A DNA stretch of 64,000 nt from Macrothele yani (taxonomy: Eukaryota; Arthropoda; Arachnida; Araneae; Macrothelidae): contig CM077005.1 of the NCBI GenBank assembly GCA_039090855.1, forward strand, positions 17,585,921 to 17,649,920, given 5' to 3'. A model generated the notes under the pieces. It made no database searches, was not told the origin of the DNA, and saw only the letters and a program-made list of their open reading frames with translations. The position numbers and the translations under genes were made by a program. Shown here in pieces: positions 31,311-42,898 of the stretch (the stretch's first letter is position 1; every line of letters begins with the position of its first letter).

Positions 31311-32851
31311 CACTGCCGGACAATTGCTAAGGACGGATGACAATAGCAACGATAGCAACCATAAAATGAAAGGCAGGAAAATGTGGAAAATAGCATAAGT
31401 GCGGGATACAGTACGACGTCTTGTGCGTATGGAAATTTTGGATTGCCGAACTTGTTCGTGACGTCATAGCGCTGATAAGAGATATAAAGGATTTGACGCG
31501 TACTGAGCGTTGTTGTTCAAACGCAAAGTTGAAAGGGAAAGAATCAATTGACGAACTTGCAATTTTCAGTATGTCTTCCCGACATCACCTAGATGATTTT
31601 ACGCGTGGCCGTATTATTGGCAAGATTGAAGAAGGGCGAAAAATAAGAGATGTTGCCAGGGAGTTCGACGTCAGCCACAGTGTTGTTTCAAGGCTTTGGA
31701 AATCATTTCAAACAAATGGAGAGTGTAGCAAACGTCACGGGGGAGGTCGTGCTCGCAGTACGACACCTGCAGAAGATCGGTACATAGTGCTATCAACAAA
31801 AAAACACCGGCGCAGCACAGCTAGTGAGGTAGCAAATCAGTTTATGGCTGCTACTGGCAAGCGGATCTCCCGAAAAACTGTCGCCAGACGTTTGCATGAA
31901 GGAGGACTATACGCCCGCCGTCCTGTTGTGTGCATTCCGTTGTCCAGACGTCACCGTACCGCCCGTTGCAATGGTGCCATCATCATCGCAATTGGACTGA
32001 TAACGACTGGTCTGCTGTCCTCTTCTCAGATGAGAGTAGATGCAGTCTATCGTCTGATTGTCGACGACAACTGATCTGGCGTGATAGTGGTGCTGCATAT
32101 TGTCCAGCAAACATACAGGAAAGGGACCGATATCCGACATGTAGTGTCATGGTATGGGCTGGCATGATGATTAATGGCCGTACGTCCCTCTATGTGCTTT
32201 CAACTGGGACTATGACTGGCCAACGATACATTCATGATGTTCCGCTACCTCATGTTCGCATGTTCCGTGGTGCTGTCGGCGATAGATTCATTTTCATGGA
32301 CGACAACGCAACATGTCATCGAACAGTCGCTGTCCAGGAGTGTCTTCAGAGCGAGGATATTCAACGCTTCGTATGGCCAGCACGTTCTCCAGATCTGAAT
32401 CCCATTGAAAATGTGTGGGATGATTTGGGGAGGAGTCTTGCTCGTCGCCAATGCCCTTCAATAAACAAGGATACCCTCATCCGTGCACTGACAGAGGAAT
32501 GGGATAAATTACCCCAACAGCTGCTTGATAATTTTGTGCAAAGCATGACACGACGTGTGGAATCTTGCATCGCCCTCCATGGTGGCCATATCCCGTATTG
32601 ACATCTTACGCCGGAACGCCTGCGGACGGTAATTTCATTCTTTTTCACGTTTACGTATTCTGCACAAAATGGCCTGTTTGTCCCTTGAACACGTTCCAAA
32701 GCCTTCTGGATTTCAGAGCACAATAAACTGTCTTTCTTGTAATGTCCTCGTATTCTGACATTATTTTATTTCACTTGGCATTCAACCACACTTACTTTTT
32801 TATGCGCTATATAGCCGTTTATGATCCGTCCTTAGCAATTGTCCAGCAGTG
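31311..32851 (+). mobile_element. Tc1-like DNA transposon, family D, copy 1 (complete)
   Basis: Terminal repeats begin CACTGCCGGACAATTGCTAA at the left and CACTGCTGGACAATTGCTAA (inverted) at the right, flanked by TA at 31309-31310 and 32852-32853. It is 1541 bp long, nearly identical to the 1542-bp copy at 60434-61975, so the family was recently mobile. Confidence 0.96.
31571..32601 (+). pseudogene. Tc1-like transposase (family D), one frameshift
   Basis: It starts MSSRHHLDDFTRGRIIGKIE with the first helix-turn-helix, a GGGRARSTTPAEDR linker and a second helix-turn-helix (RISRKTVARRLHEGGL). A one-base deletion near 31965 breaks the frame. It resumes with NWTDNDWSAVLFSDESRCSL, VMVWAGMMINGRTSLYVLS, FMDDNATCHRTVAVQ and SPDLNPIENVWDDLGRS, ending CIALHGGHIPY. 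The catalytic triad is intact with DD34E spacing. The downstream reading frame is otherwise open, making this one of the best-preserved transposases here. Confidence 0.95.
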
Positions 32852-32861
32852 TATTATAAAT

Positions 32862-33133
32862 AAAGAAAGAAATACGGGATTACACCATATAATACAAATT
32901 TTGAAGATGGTAATCCGATTTTTGGTGTAAATGTGACAAGGATGGTAAGTCAGATGATATCCGAAAATTTGAAAATTTCATCGTCCTGGAGAGGAACTCG
33001 AACCCGTGTCTCGCAGATAGCGCCCGGGTATGCCAACCACTGCACCACCCAGAACGACCAAGTCTCAACTATATATCTGACTTACTATCCTTGTTACACC
33101 AAAAATCGGATTATCATCTTCAAAATTTGTACT
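32862..33133. mobile_element. Foldback element carrying one tRNA-like sequence (TSD ATTATAAAT)
   Basis: Arms of about 85 bp (ACAAATTTTGAAGATGGTAA ... and complement) enclose a minus-strand tRNA-like unit at 32988-33060 with A-box GTGCAGTGGTTGGCATACC and B-box GGGTTCGAGTTCC. A nine-base ATTATAAAT is repeated at 32853-32861 and 33134-33142. It is inserted in the LINE, immediately beside the Tc1-like element. No ORF. Confidence 0.75.
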
Positions 33134-33392
33134 ATTATAAATACCCCATTTCCTTTTTCTGGTTATTTCTTCACTCCACCAGATTCCATTAGGGCGTTTA
33201 ACAGCTTTTTCTTCCCTGTGCAATTCTATTTCTTAATTCCATTGCATCTCTTCCTTCTTGTTGTGTAATTTTAACACCTAGGTAATTATAATGATCACAT
33301 CTTTCAGTTCCTTTGTTATCTTCCATCTATACGTTTGTTTCATTACTTCCAATGCATAAATATTTACAGTATATGAGGCTAAAAGTAGAGCT

Positions 33393-33419
33393 GTTTTTTT
33401 TTTTTTTTTTTTTTTTTTG
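33393..33419. repeat. Poly-T run
   Basis: Uninterrupted T run at the outer edge of the LINE fragment. Confidence 0.95.
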
Positions 33420-35095
33420 TTGAACATGCACATTGGGCAATTCACACATATATTACATTCTTGGTTAGAAGATCTCGCGAAGAATACCTTCTAAAATTAG
33501 TATGGGGATTTTTTTAAGGGTAGTTAGCAGACTCTTGGTAAATTTTTGAAGAGGTCGACGATTTTTTATTTCTGGTCTCTTTCTAATGTCGTGAGTCTCA
33601 AGATGAAGTGCAGTAGGAACAGATCTTACGCTCCATTTACGTAGAGATGCCATTTGAAACACAAATGGCGAGACACACCTTCCACTTTTTGACGTAGTTT
33701 TTCTCCTCCCTCTTCAAAGTATTGCGAGAAATGAAAGAAAGAAACATCCAGAGAGCTGTTTGTGTCATGTGATTCATTCCAAATGCAGATGTGGGTCAGA
33801 AGTTTCTGCAATTTCAAATCAATTGCAGAGCTAATAACGAAGTAGAAGGGAATAACACTTCAATGAGATCTTAAAGGAAATGGTAGATCACCGGTAACTC
33901 ATTCTTGCTCTACAGCAGAAAGGGGAAGCCGAAAATGCAGAAAATACTGTATAAAAGTACCCATTGTGACACGAGAGGTGCTTAGACTGTGAGAGCACAA
34001 AGAGTCGGGGAAGCCATTGTGCACCACGGCGGCGAGGAAGATTTTTCTCACGAATAGGCTCCCAATGGCCTCGTGTGCATGTGGTTTCTATCGCATACGA
34101 AGAGCAACATTACGGAGTTGGTTCCACGTGGAAGCTATAGTTGAAATACACGTTTCTGTTTTTACAACAACACGTCGCGAAGCCAATAGATATTTAAACT
34201 TCATCACTGCGCATTTTTTTCTTCTGAGAGTAACATATAGTTTGAAGTTCTACGATGCAGGGTGCGGAAGGTAAAATTTGTTGATCGGAACCGAAATTTC
34301 GAATAGTAATACAAGACGTACTAGGGGCGACGTTAATTTTATTAACGTTTTATTTTGATTTCATTGCAGTAATTGTTAGTACGGAGTTTTACCTACTTTC
34401 TAGGTAGGGCTTTTGCTAAGCCCTAGAATCAGGAGGGGTGGGGGCTCTGCGTTCAACTACAAACTGACTTTTCTCACGAACACAGATGCAAGTTTTGAGT
34501 TATTTTTATTCTCCTTTTATTATTTTACTTCATTAGCTGATAATTATGCCAAAAAGTAAAAACAATTAGATAAAATACAAAATATGAAAATAAAAGTGGG
34601 AGTAAGGGCTCTCTTGAAATATAAAAAACAAATCTCATTCTTTGAATTTCCTTGATGGTGGTTGAGCTGCACGTTTTTTATCGCTGGAGGCAAAATAACT
34701 CCCAAATAACGTTATTTTTTCTTTTCTTTCTTTCTAATTTTTATTTTTAGTTTAGTTTACTGTTCTGATCCTATTTTCGTGGATCCATGCAGCAGCACGT
34801 AGAATTTACTGATGCCATATTCAAACTTTTTCCTACTCCTCTTTTTCGGCTCCACTTTTTTCTCTCCATCTTTAATCACGTATTCTCCTTCGCTGGTGCT
34901 CGGTGGTAACCACATCTTACCGTGGTAAATAGTCAAACCCCCTTTCCCTGTCAAAAACTAAGAGCACTATAATCCCGCAAAAAAAAAAAAAAGTTTTCTT
35001 TAACATAGGCATCATAAACCCCACCTGTTGGACGAAAAACGATGAACGACAAGAATTCGAGAGCGCTTTCTCTCCCACGCACGCGCAAGGATTTC
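33420..35095. other. No recognisable gene or element
   Basis: The small reading frames here (for example 34757-34954 on the minus strand) match no family I know and lack any supporting pattern. Confidence 0.55.
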
Positions 35096-35099
35096 CATG

Positions 35100-35690
35100 G
35101 TGAACACCCGTTTTCCCTAATCAGTTTCCCCTAATTCCCGTTTCCCCTAATCACGTTTACCCCAATGGCGTTTCCCCGAAATCGCTTTTACCCGAATTCC
35201 CATTTCCCCTAATTTCGTTTCCCCTAAAACTCGTTTCCCCCAGTGGCGTTTCCCCGAAATCGCTTTTACCCGAATTCCAATTTCCCCTAATTTCGTTTCC
35301 CCTAAAACTCGTTTCCCCCAATGGCGTTTCCCCCAATGGCGTTTCCCCGAAATCGCTTTTACCCGAATTCCCATTTCCCCTAATTCCGTTTCCCCTAATC
35401 TCGGTTCCCCTAAATCTCGTTTCTCCTAATTCGCATTTGCCCTAAACACGTTTACCCCAATGGCGTTTCCCCGAAATCGCTTTTACCCGAATTCCCATTT
35501 CCCCTAATTTTGTTTCCCCTAAATCTCATTTCCCCTAATTCACGTTTGCCCTAACCACGTTTGTCCGTATCAAAGTTTCCCCTAAAACGTTTACTGTATC
35601 AAGTTTGTTCTAATTCTCCTTTGCCTTGATTCGCGTTTTCCCCAATTCATGTTTGTCCTGATTTTCGTTGAGTGAAATAAAACGTTTCTT
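35100..35690 (+). repeat. 15-16 bp monomer array (CGTTTCCCCTAAT), left inverted arm
   Basis: Monomers such as CGTTTCCCCTAATTC, CGTTTCCCCGAAATCG, CTTTTACCCGAATTC and CGTTTACCCCAATGG follow one another in a recurring order, giving a higher-order repeat. The inverted counterpart is at 38805-39243, and similarity continues inside to TTCATGTTTG and GAAATAAAACG. Confidence 0.95.
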
Positions 35691-35794
35691 TTATCGCCAA
35701 AATTCAGGGAAAAAAATCGGATTCATCGTGAAATTCAGGAAAAAAATCGTCGTTGTATGTAGTTTTTTATCGTCAAATTCAGGAAAATATATGT

Positions 35795-36600
35795 ATATTT
35801 AATCATCATCATCAACCATTTTCAATCTACTGCTAGATGAATAAAGATATCACCAAGTTTCTTCCACTACGGTCTGTTTTGCCCCAGTCTCCACCATCTC
35901 ACTCCCGCATGCTTTCGAATTTCATCCACCCATCTCACTCCCGCATGCTTTTGAATTTCATCCACCCATCTCACTCCCGCATGCTTTCGAATTTCATCCA
36001 CTCATCTCCAATATGGTTTTCTTCTGGGTCTTTTCCTGTCTCTTGGAATCAAATCTAAAATTTCGGCTGTCCATCGATGATCCGTTCTTCTGGCAACATG
36101 TCCAGCCGATTGCCGTTTCAGGGATTTTACTCTGCTGATGATGTCTTCCACTCTTGTCATTTTTTTCGGATCCACGAGTTCCTCTTCTTATCTCTCCTGG
36201 TTACACCAAGCATGCACTTCTCCATGCCTCTTTGAGTTGTCTGCAGCCTTTGTATGTCTCTTTTAGTTAAGGTCCACGTCTCTGCACCATACGTAAGCAC
36301 TGGAAGGATGTATTGATCAAACAGTTTTCTTTTAAGACATAATGGCATTTTGCTCTTGAAAATTATACTACTTCTTCCAAAAGATATCCAGGCAAGTTTT
36401 GTACGCCGATTAATTTCTTCATCAATGTGACCCTCACTTGATATCTGCTGTCCAAGATAAATGTAGGTATTGGTTATCTCCAGATTTTCCCCATCAATCG
36501 ATAAATTTTCATTTTTTGTAAAAGCATTGTACATCACTTTTGTCTTCTGAAAGTTCATTTTTAATCTCACTTCTTTACTCTTGTCAGCAAGTTCCTGGGT
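35795..36600 (-). pseudogene. RTE-type LINE 3' part, copy 2 (minus)
   Basis: The minus strand reads LKMNFQKTKVMYNAFTKNEN, YIYLGQQISSEGHIDEEINR, IFKSKMPLCLKRKLFDQYIL and LTYGAETWTLTKRDIQRLQT, then loses frame. A 36-bp segment (CATCTCACTCCCGCATGC) is tandemly triplicated at 35904-36010. It ends in ATCATCATC repeats near 35805. Confidence 0.9.
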
Positions 36601-36611
36601 CTGACCCAGGG

Positions 36612-36637
36612 TATATATATATATATATATATATATA
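36612..36637. repeat. (TA)n microsatellite
   Basis: TA run between the two opposed RTE fragments, preceded by a small palindrome CTGGGTCTGACCCAG. Confidence 0.95.
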
Positions 36638-37128
36638 TGATAATTTTCAAGAGCAATATGCCATTATGTCTTAAAAGAAAAGTGTTTGATCAATGCATCC
36701 TTCCAGTGCTTACGTATGGTGCAGAGACGTGGACCTTAACTAAAAGAGACATACAAAGGCTGCAGACAACTCAAAGAAGCATGGAGAGGTGCATACTTGG
36801 TGTAACCAGGAGAGATAAGAAGAGGAACTCGTGGATCCGAAAAATGACAAGAGTGGAAGACATCATGATCAGAGTCAAATCCCTGAAATGGCAATGGGCT
36901 GGACATACTGCCAGAAGGACAGATCATCGATGGACAGCCGAAATTTCAGATTGGATTCCAAGGGACAGGAAAAGACCCAGAAGAAGACCACATGGGAGAT
37001 GGGTGGATGAAATTCGAAAGTATGCAGGGGTGACATGGAGGAGACTGGCACAAGACAGACCGTTGTGGAGGAAACTTGGGGAGACCTTCGTCCAGCAGTG
37101 GATTGATAATGGTTGACAATGATGATGA
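36638..37128 (+). pseudogene. RTE-type LINE C-terminal domain, copy 3 (plus), open frame
   Basis: An uninterrupted 159-codon reading: IIFKSNMPLCLKRKVFDQCI, LTYGAETWTLTKRDIQRLQT, WQWAGHTARRTDHRWTAEIS, DWIPRDRKRPRRRPHGRWVD and FVQQWIDNG. This is the conserved C-terminus of insect RTE polymerases. It is 5' truncated and ends in GATGATGATGAT, the RTE-style tail. It has no start of its own, so it is a dead fragment despite the open frame. Confidence 0.93.

Positions 37129-37129
<1 letters not shown>

Positions 37130-37187
<58 letters not shown>
37130..37187. repeat. (TA)n microsatellite
   Basis: About 28 TA units following the GATGAT tail of the RTE fragment. Confidence 0.97.
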
Positions 37188-37192
<5 letters not shown>

Positions 37193-38800
37193 AAAAGCAG
37201 AGTTAAGGACAAAATTTAAAACCGAATTTTAAAACAAAATTTTTTAACACACATTCTGAAGATCATGACGCGCAACGCAGCAGTGATGAATATCCAGAAA
37301 TTAAGTTTGTATATATATGACATTGAACATGACGGGCGTCTCTTGAACTATTCTAACCAAAAAATATCTTCTATTGGTACATATTCAAATAAATTATATA
37401 AAACTGAAAGTAGAATTCAAAATAATTGGTTTTCGTATTAAATGAAATTATTTTTCCTATAAATTAAAAACTAAAGCTTTAAGAAAGCACACAAACAAAC
37501 GTAGTTTCAGGTAAAATTCATTTTGTAGCTTTTGTTTTTCTTTTTGTTACAAACTTTATAACAATGTCCAAATTGTCTAAGTCTGTAGCAATTTTGTTTT
37601 AATTACTAACGAAAAAAAAAGTCGTTGCTGTTTCACATTTAATCAGAAGTAACTTTTCATATTTCTAAGTTTGGAAAACGATCTATCGGCGTAAGCCACT
37701 GCTACAGACAGTAAAAATTTGAAAAGAGGATTTTGTGCACCTTATTGCCGCTATCAATTCTCAGGAACAAAAAAGGGGGCATTGTAATTTTTTTTTTTTA
37801 AATTACAAAAATTGTTCTTTATCCTTTTTGGATTTCAAGTTCAACAGAAAGAAAAGGAAAGATGTTTATTTTCAGGCAGTGTAAAAATCCATAAAATCCA
37901 AAACAAATTTCGTTTAACTCAACATTGTACACGTGCCACCCCCCCCGACAGTTTTCTTGAAGCAGCACATGCCCTTAGATAATTTGTTGACTTGTAGGTT
38001 GTAAATGCTGAAAATCTCCCGATCAGACCAGAAATACTTTATATTTTATACTTTTGGAGTACCCCCCCCCCCCCGAAAGGTTTCGTGAGGCAGCACATGC
38101 CCTCAGATAATTAATTGCAGACTTGCAGTTTGTAAATCCTGAAATCTTTTGTTCAGTTGTAGATCATAAACATTTTTTTTTAAGAATTACATTAATAATC
38201 TCAATTAAGAAAAGACGAAATTACGGAAACTTTATGTGATTCAGATAACCAATTTCCAAGAACGTGGCCACGAAGCGGTCGAAAACGCAATTTTTATACG
38301 GCCTGTTAAAATTTTTGTGGCAAGTTCACCGATGGCCAGTTCTCCTACACCCAATCAGTGATGGTGCTAACTGAGAAAACATTCAAACAGGACAAACTGA
38401 CGTCTACTGTTAAGGGGTAACTCAATTAGCAAAAGGCATTTCCACGGCTCATGCTTAGAGTCTCGTACGGTGGGGAGAAGGAAGGGGTCTAGTACGCTAA
38501 GAACTCTTAAAAAGTGGGCCTTCTGCGTTCACAATTCTAGCGAATGCTTTTCAATAGTATCTCTTGCTTTAATAAAAGTTTAATGCGATGTAGTACTTTA
38601 TCTGTGAGGAAGGGTAGCGGAGGAGGGGGGGGTCGTGACAAATACAATGGCTGCGTTAAGGACTAACCGTATAATGGTCCTCGCCATGTGCACTTCTTTA
38701 CACTTTTGTTGGCATGGTTATCGACATCATTAACAAGAAAGGAAAGAATAATTCTCTTGGGATATCAAGACCCACCGTTTTATTTCGGTTAATAAAAACC
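37188..38800. other. No gene; C-tract tandem duplication
   Basis: A segment of about 130 bp with a run of C, then GAAGCAGCACATGCCCTTAG, occurs at about 37930-38040 and 38063-38165. The rest is anonymous. Confidence 0.6.
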
Positions 38801-38804
38801 AAAC

Positions 38805-39243
38805 ATGAATTAGGGCAAACGCGAAATAAGGAAAACGCGAATTAGGAAAAACTTGATACGGGCAAACGTGAAATAGGGGAAACGATATTAGGGGAAACGA
38901 GATTAGGGCAAACGAAATTAGGGGAAATGGGAATTCGGGTAAAAGCTATTTCGGGGAAACGCCATTGGGGTAAACGTGTTTAGGGCAAACGTGAATTAGG
39001 AGAAATGAGATTTAGGGGAACCGAGAACGAAATTAGGGGAAATGGGAATTCGGGTAAAACCGATTTTGGGGAAATGCCATTGGGGTAAACGCGTTTAGGG
39101 CAAACGGGAATTAGGGGAAACGAGATTAGGGCAAACGAAATTAGGGGAAATGGAAATTCGGGTAAAAGCGATTTCGGGGAAACGCCATTGGGGTAAACGT
39201 GATTAGGGTAAACGGGAATTAGGGGAAATGGATTAGGGGAAGT
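38805..39243 (-). repeat. 15-16 bp monomer array, right inverted arm
   Basis: The same monomers as 35100-35690 in reverse orientation (ATTAGGGGAAACG, GGTAAAAGCGATTTCGGGG, AACGCCATTGGGGTAAACG). Confidence 0.95.
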
Positions 39244-39249
39244 GAGGCT

Positions 39250-40355
39250 ACGCGATTTCCATTTAACACTGTTTTCCGACGCGTAGAGGGAAACATTCAG
39301 TTAAAATGTCCCTACGACAGCCCTCCTACGTAGGCAACGAACTACTTGGAAGTTTTTAAACAGCAGCTTAGCAACTCTTAGGCACTTTCCACATGACCAA
39401 CAGAGTTATAGCCTTCTTCTATACGACTACGCCCTCACCACGGTCACTCTTTATCTTTCTACCTTTTTATATTTCTCTCTCTTTTATTTATTTTTTATTA
39501 TTTTTTTAGTGAAGTTCTTAAAAAGTTTAACTTTCTCCGAAAAGTGAAAAAATAGTATTTCTCTCTTCTGGCCCATGACCCCAACAAGCCCTGTCACCAT
39601 ACGGCAACGAATCACTGGCACAGGGGCCCCTACATGTTCACCTCAAAATTTAATTTCTTTCCAGTTATTCATCGTCTGTGCTGCATCCGATCAATTTTTC
39701 TTGTTTTTTTTTTAAAAAGTGTAATGTATGACAGAATAAGATAAAGTATGTGTGCTTATAATGAAACACAAAAGTCACTTTCATACCACCGAAAATAAAA
39801 GTACAAAGAGTTTACAACAACGTGCATTTCCAGGATGGAGGGCTTTCTTGTCTTGCAGCGGGGCTCAGCACCCTCTTGCTCCCCTGATAGGTGCGGCCAT
39901 GCTTCTGAGGGGGGGGGGGGGAGGGGGTGATTTATTTACATTCTGCTATTCCAGGTTTGGCTATCTGAGGAATAACAAGCAGAGACGGTATATCATTGTT
40001 TAAAAAAACGAAAAATTTATAAATAGTGCAGATCTCAAAATAAAAAACAATGGCATTGACTTCATTAACTGCATTGGAAGTACCGGCTTACAAAAGGATT
40101 CCGTGCATTTAAAAAAATATATATTTAGTCGACAATCACTGTACTTTATATTTTTCTCTGTGATTAAAGTTTGGTTAAAATTAAAATAAAATTCAGAATA
40201 CATTTTTTTCACTAATTTCGCTTCGTCCCAGGACATAAATAAAACATCCGGGGTCCCAGCGCCAGGAAAATGGCGAGGTCTCATCGATAAAAAATCTTTT
40301 ACCAATGTATAACGCTGGAAATGTCACGTGATACACACGACTCTCTATAAAAAGT
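39250..40355. other. No recognisable gene; G-tract
   Basis: A G-rich run at about 39908-39929 and low-complexity T-rich sequence; no homologous coding. Confidence 0.55.
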
Positions 40356-41159
40356 AAACAAGTTAGTATAATCCTGCAATGCATTGATTATGATACGCTT
40401 TCCAATATACCAGAAATCATTACTCAAGTTATTACTCAAGCTATGAGGATAATAGCTGTGGAATAAATGTAGCTCCTGGGCGCTGACCTTTGACCCCAAC
40501 GGTCAGCGCCCAGGAGCGAGTTATATATATATACTATTTTATTATTTATTTTTATATTCCGTGTTATTAAACAAAATTGGTTCAGTATACCTTCGGAACA
40601 ACATACTAAAGTTTTGTCGCAATAGAAGCATTTCTATAGTCAAGTTATGAGGATAATGGCTGTGGAATAAATTTCGCTCCTATGCACTGACCTTTTAGCC
40701 CCATTTCGATGATATTCAGCCGAACCGATTCAGAGTATCTCCGGACATGGTAATGTTTTGTCGCAATCGAAGCATCTTTACGTAAGTTATGATGCATAAG
40801 GGAAATGAAATGGATCCCGCTCCTATGTCCTGACCTTTGACCCCATTTCGCCCATTTTCAGTAGGGTTTGCCCACGGGTGATCCCCTACCACATATTAAA
40901 ATTCAATTGAAATCGAACCATTTTTACTCAAGTTATGACGCATAAGGGTAATGGAATGGACCCCGCTCCTATGTTCTGACCTTTGACCCCATTTTACCTA
41001 TTTTCAATAGGGTTCGTCCCCAGTGATCCCCTACCATATACTGAAATTTCATCGAAATCGAACCATTTTTACGCGAGTTATCGTGCGGACAGACAGACGG
41101 ACGGACAAAGCTGGATCATACACGCTTCTTCAACCTATATGGTTGGAAAACGTAAAAAA
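40356..41159 (+). repeat. Dispersed repeat with 145-bp monomers, copy 2
   Basis: It starts like copy 1 (ACAAGTTAGTATAATC, ATGCATTGATTATGATACGC) and ends in the same terminal hairpin (CAACCTATATGGTTG). Monomers carry CCTGACCTTTGACCCCATTT. A hairpin at 40472-40517 is an additional local change. Confidence 0.88.
40472..40517. repeat. Perfect 17-bp inverted repeat, 12-bp spacer
   Basis: GCTCCTGGGCGCTGACC at 40472-40488 and its complement at 40501-40517. It interrupts the 145-bp-monomer repeat and is followed by a TATATATA run. Confidence 0.97.
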
Positions 41160-41352
41160 CTGAGAGTAATTTTTTTTTGAGTTGGCAACAGTGCGAAGGG
41201 GAGAAAATAACCACGCAGACGACTAACTGAATTAAGGAAGTATATATGGCAACAGTTATTAGCCGTGGCAGGAGATTCTGGTTGTGCGATAAAACTTTTA
41301 TAATAATAATTATATTATTGTATAAATATTAATAATATATATATTTTTAATA

Positions 41353-42380
41353 ATGCGTTGTGCGATAAAATTTTGCTATCCTTTGGGTAAAACGGCTACA
41401 GAAACTGTTGATTTAATGAACAAAGCTTACGAGGATACATTTTTTGGGTGAGTCAACGATTTTTAGAAGGCTTCATGATTTCAAAAAGGGCGTTTGTCGG
41501 CAGAACTCACTCCTAGGCCTGGTCGTCCTTAAAGTGTTGTTACGGAGCACATTTTTAACACTGTTTGGGCAAACCTGCAAAAAGATCGACGAAGGACACG
41601 TAAAGACATATTGGCGTCAACTAATATTTCAAAAACTTCGGCATTCCGCATTCTACGGGACAAATTACTGCTGCATCGTGTGTGTTCCAGATGGGTACCT
41701 CATCACCTGACGAGAGAACAACTGTTAGCCAGAGTTCAGGTGTGTCATGAGTGGAAATAAATGATTGCAAATTGTCCAAACTTTCTAAACACAGTAATAA
41801 CTATCGATGAATCATGGGTCCACTGTTTCAACCCCCTCACGAAGCGTGCGACTAGTGTCTGAAAACACGCAGGCTCACCTCCCCCCCCCTTAAACCGTCC
41901 GCCAAACCAAATCAGCTGGGAAGGCGATGATGATAACTTCCTTTGATCATAAAGGTGTAGTCTACCAGCATGCCGTTCCTCCACCAATTACTGTCAAAGC
42001 TGAGTATTACATTTCAGTCTTGAAGCTTCTGCGACGACCCATATCGATTAAGTGATCGGAACTGGTGGGCAAGTGGATCCTATACCATGATAACGCCCAC
42101 CCATATGTGGATTCAACAGTTTCTTACGAAATGCAGTATTGAAATCGTGCTACAGCTTGCCTACAGTCCTGACCTCGCCCCGTGCGATTTCTGGTTGTTT
42201 CCAACAATGAAGGAGAAGTTCCTTGGCCCAACATTCAACACAGATGCTGACGTTATTCAAGCTGTACAGGGGTCGCTAAAGCAGCTTCGACAGAATGCCT
42301 TCGCCACATGCTTTGAAAAGTGGACTGACCGATGGGACCGTTGTATATCATCCGAGGGAAGATACTTTGAGAAAGAATAA
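41353..42380 (+). pseudogene. Mariner transposase, nearly full length, broken
   Basis: The N-terminus MRCAIKFCYPLGKTATETVD and first helix-turn-helix are recognisable. Further on are TIDESWVHCFNPLTKR (first catalytic aspartate), HKGVVYQHAVPPPITVKAEY, YHDNAHPYVDSTVS (second) and LAYSPDLAPCDFWLFPTMKE (third). It ends KWTDRWDRCISSEGRYFEKE. Many stops and frame changes (41445, 41710, 41860, 42055, 42125). Terminal repeats are not evident. Confidence 0.9.
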
Positions 42381-42790
42381 CATATACTTTGTATCTATAT
42401 TACTTCATTTTGTGTGATTTTACTCTCAGTTTTTATGGAACGGTTGTTTTAATGCAATGGAACTTCGGTTATATGTTCTTCACTTTTACACGAAATTCTG
42501 CGTTAGTCCCGATGTTTTGCTGTAGTTTTTATCACTTTTTTCAATTCGGTTACACGAAATTCATTTTTACGCTTTTTTGAGATCATACGTAAAAAATGTG
42601 AATTTCCGATTATAAAAAAAAAGTTCGCGGTTCTCTGATTCTTTTACGCGTAATCCGGAATGTTACAACTTTCAGAGAATCCGGAATGTTACAACTTACC
42701 ATGTTATGTACCAAACCCATGGCGACAATACATTCGAACACTTAGACCACCTAAGAACACTTAACTTAACCTAAAGACTTTAAGATATAA
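42381..42790. other. No gene; short direct repeat
   Basis: AATCCGGAATGTTACAACTT occurs twice, 28 bp apart, near 42653-42701. Confidence 0.7.
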
Positions 42791-42898
42791 AAAACTATAC
42801 ATGTTTTACCACGTTGTTATTGCTACTTTGCGTTGCTATGGTAACTACACGTGACTAACCCTGTATGTATTACAGCCCACTCACAGGAAATCTGAGCT

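Larger units (their letters stand above)
30237..33392 (-). mobile_element. LINE (RTE-like), minus copy, interrupted three times
   Basis: Pieces from 5' to 3' on the minus strand are 33392-33143 (LGVKITQQEGRDAMELRNRI, GIWWSEEITRKRKWGI), 31308-30782 (IVKSILLYRAEDWRLTEVYR, KKITAVELEGLRRSCR, then WFGH- and GRSRR-type domains) and 30293-30237 (3' tail). The frame YN-IVKSILLY joins across the inserted Tc1-like element and foldback. It ends in CTCAAAGGGG plus a T/A-rich run. Frameshifts and stops are common. Confidence 0.78.

Noticed and set aside
34757..34954. 65-codon minus-strand frame (MTGKGGLTIYHGK ...)
   Set aside because: Composition looks mildly protein-like, but no family is recognised and there are no flanking exons or splice pattern I can support.
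35147..35374. Repetitive minus-strand peptide rich in GKRHWG
   Set aside because: It is a translation of the 15-16 bp monomer array.
36638..37116. Intact reverse transcriptase gene
   Set aside because: The frame is open but covers only the C-terminal domain; the catalytic and endonuclease parts are missing.
35100..39243. Telomeric repeats (TTAGGGG-containing motif)
   Set aside because: Monomers are 15-16 bp with ordered variants and occur as an inverted internal pair, not as simple TTAGG or TTAGGG arrays.
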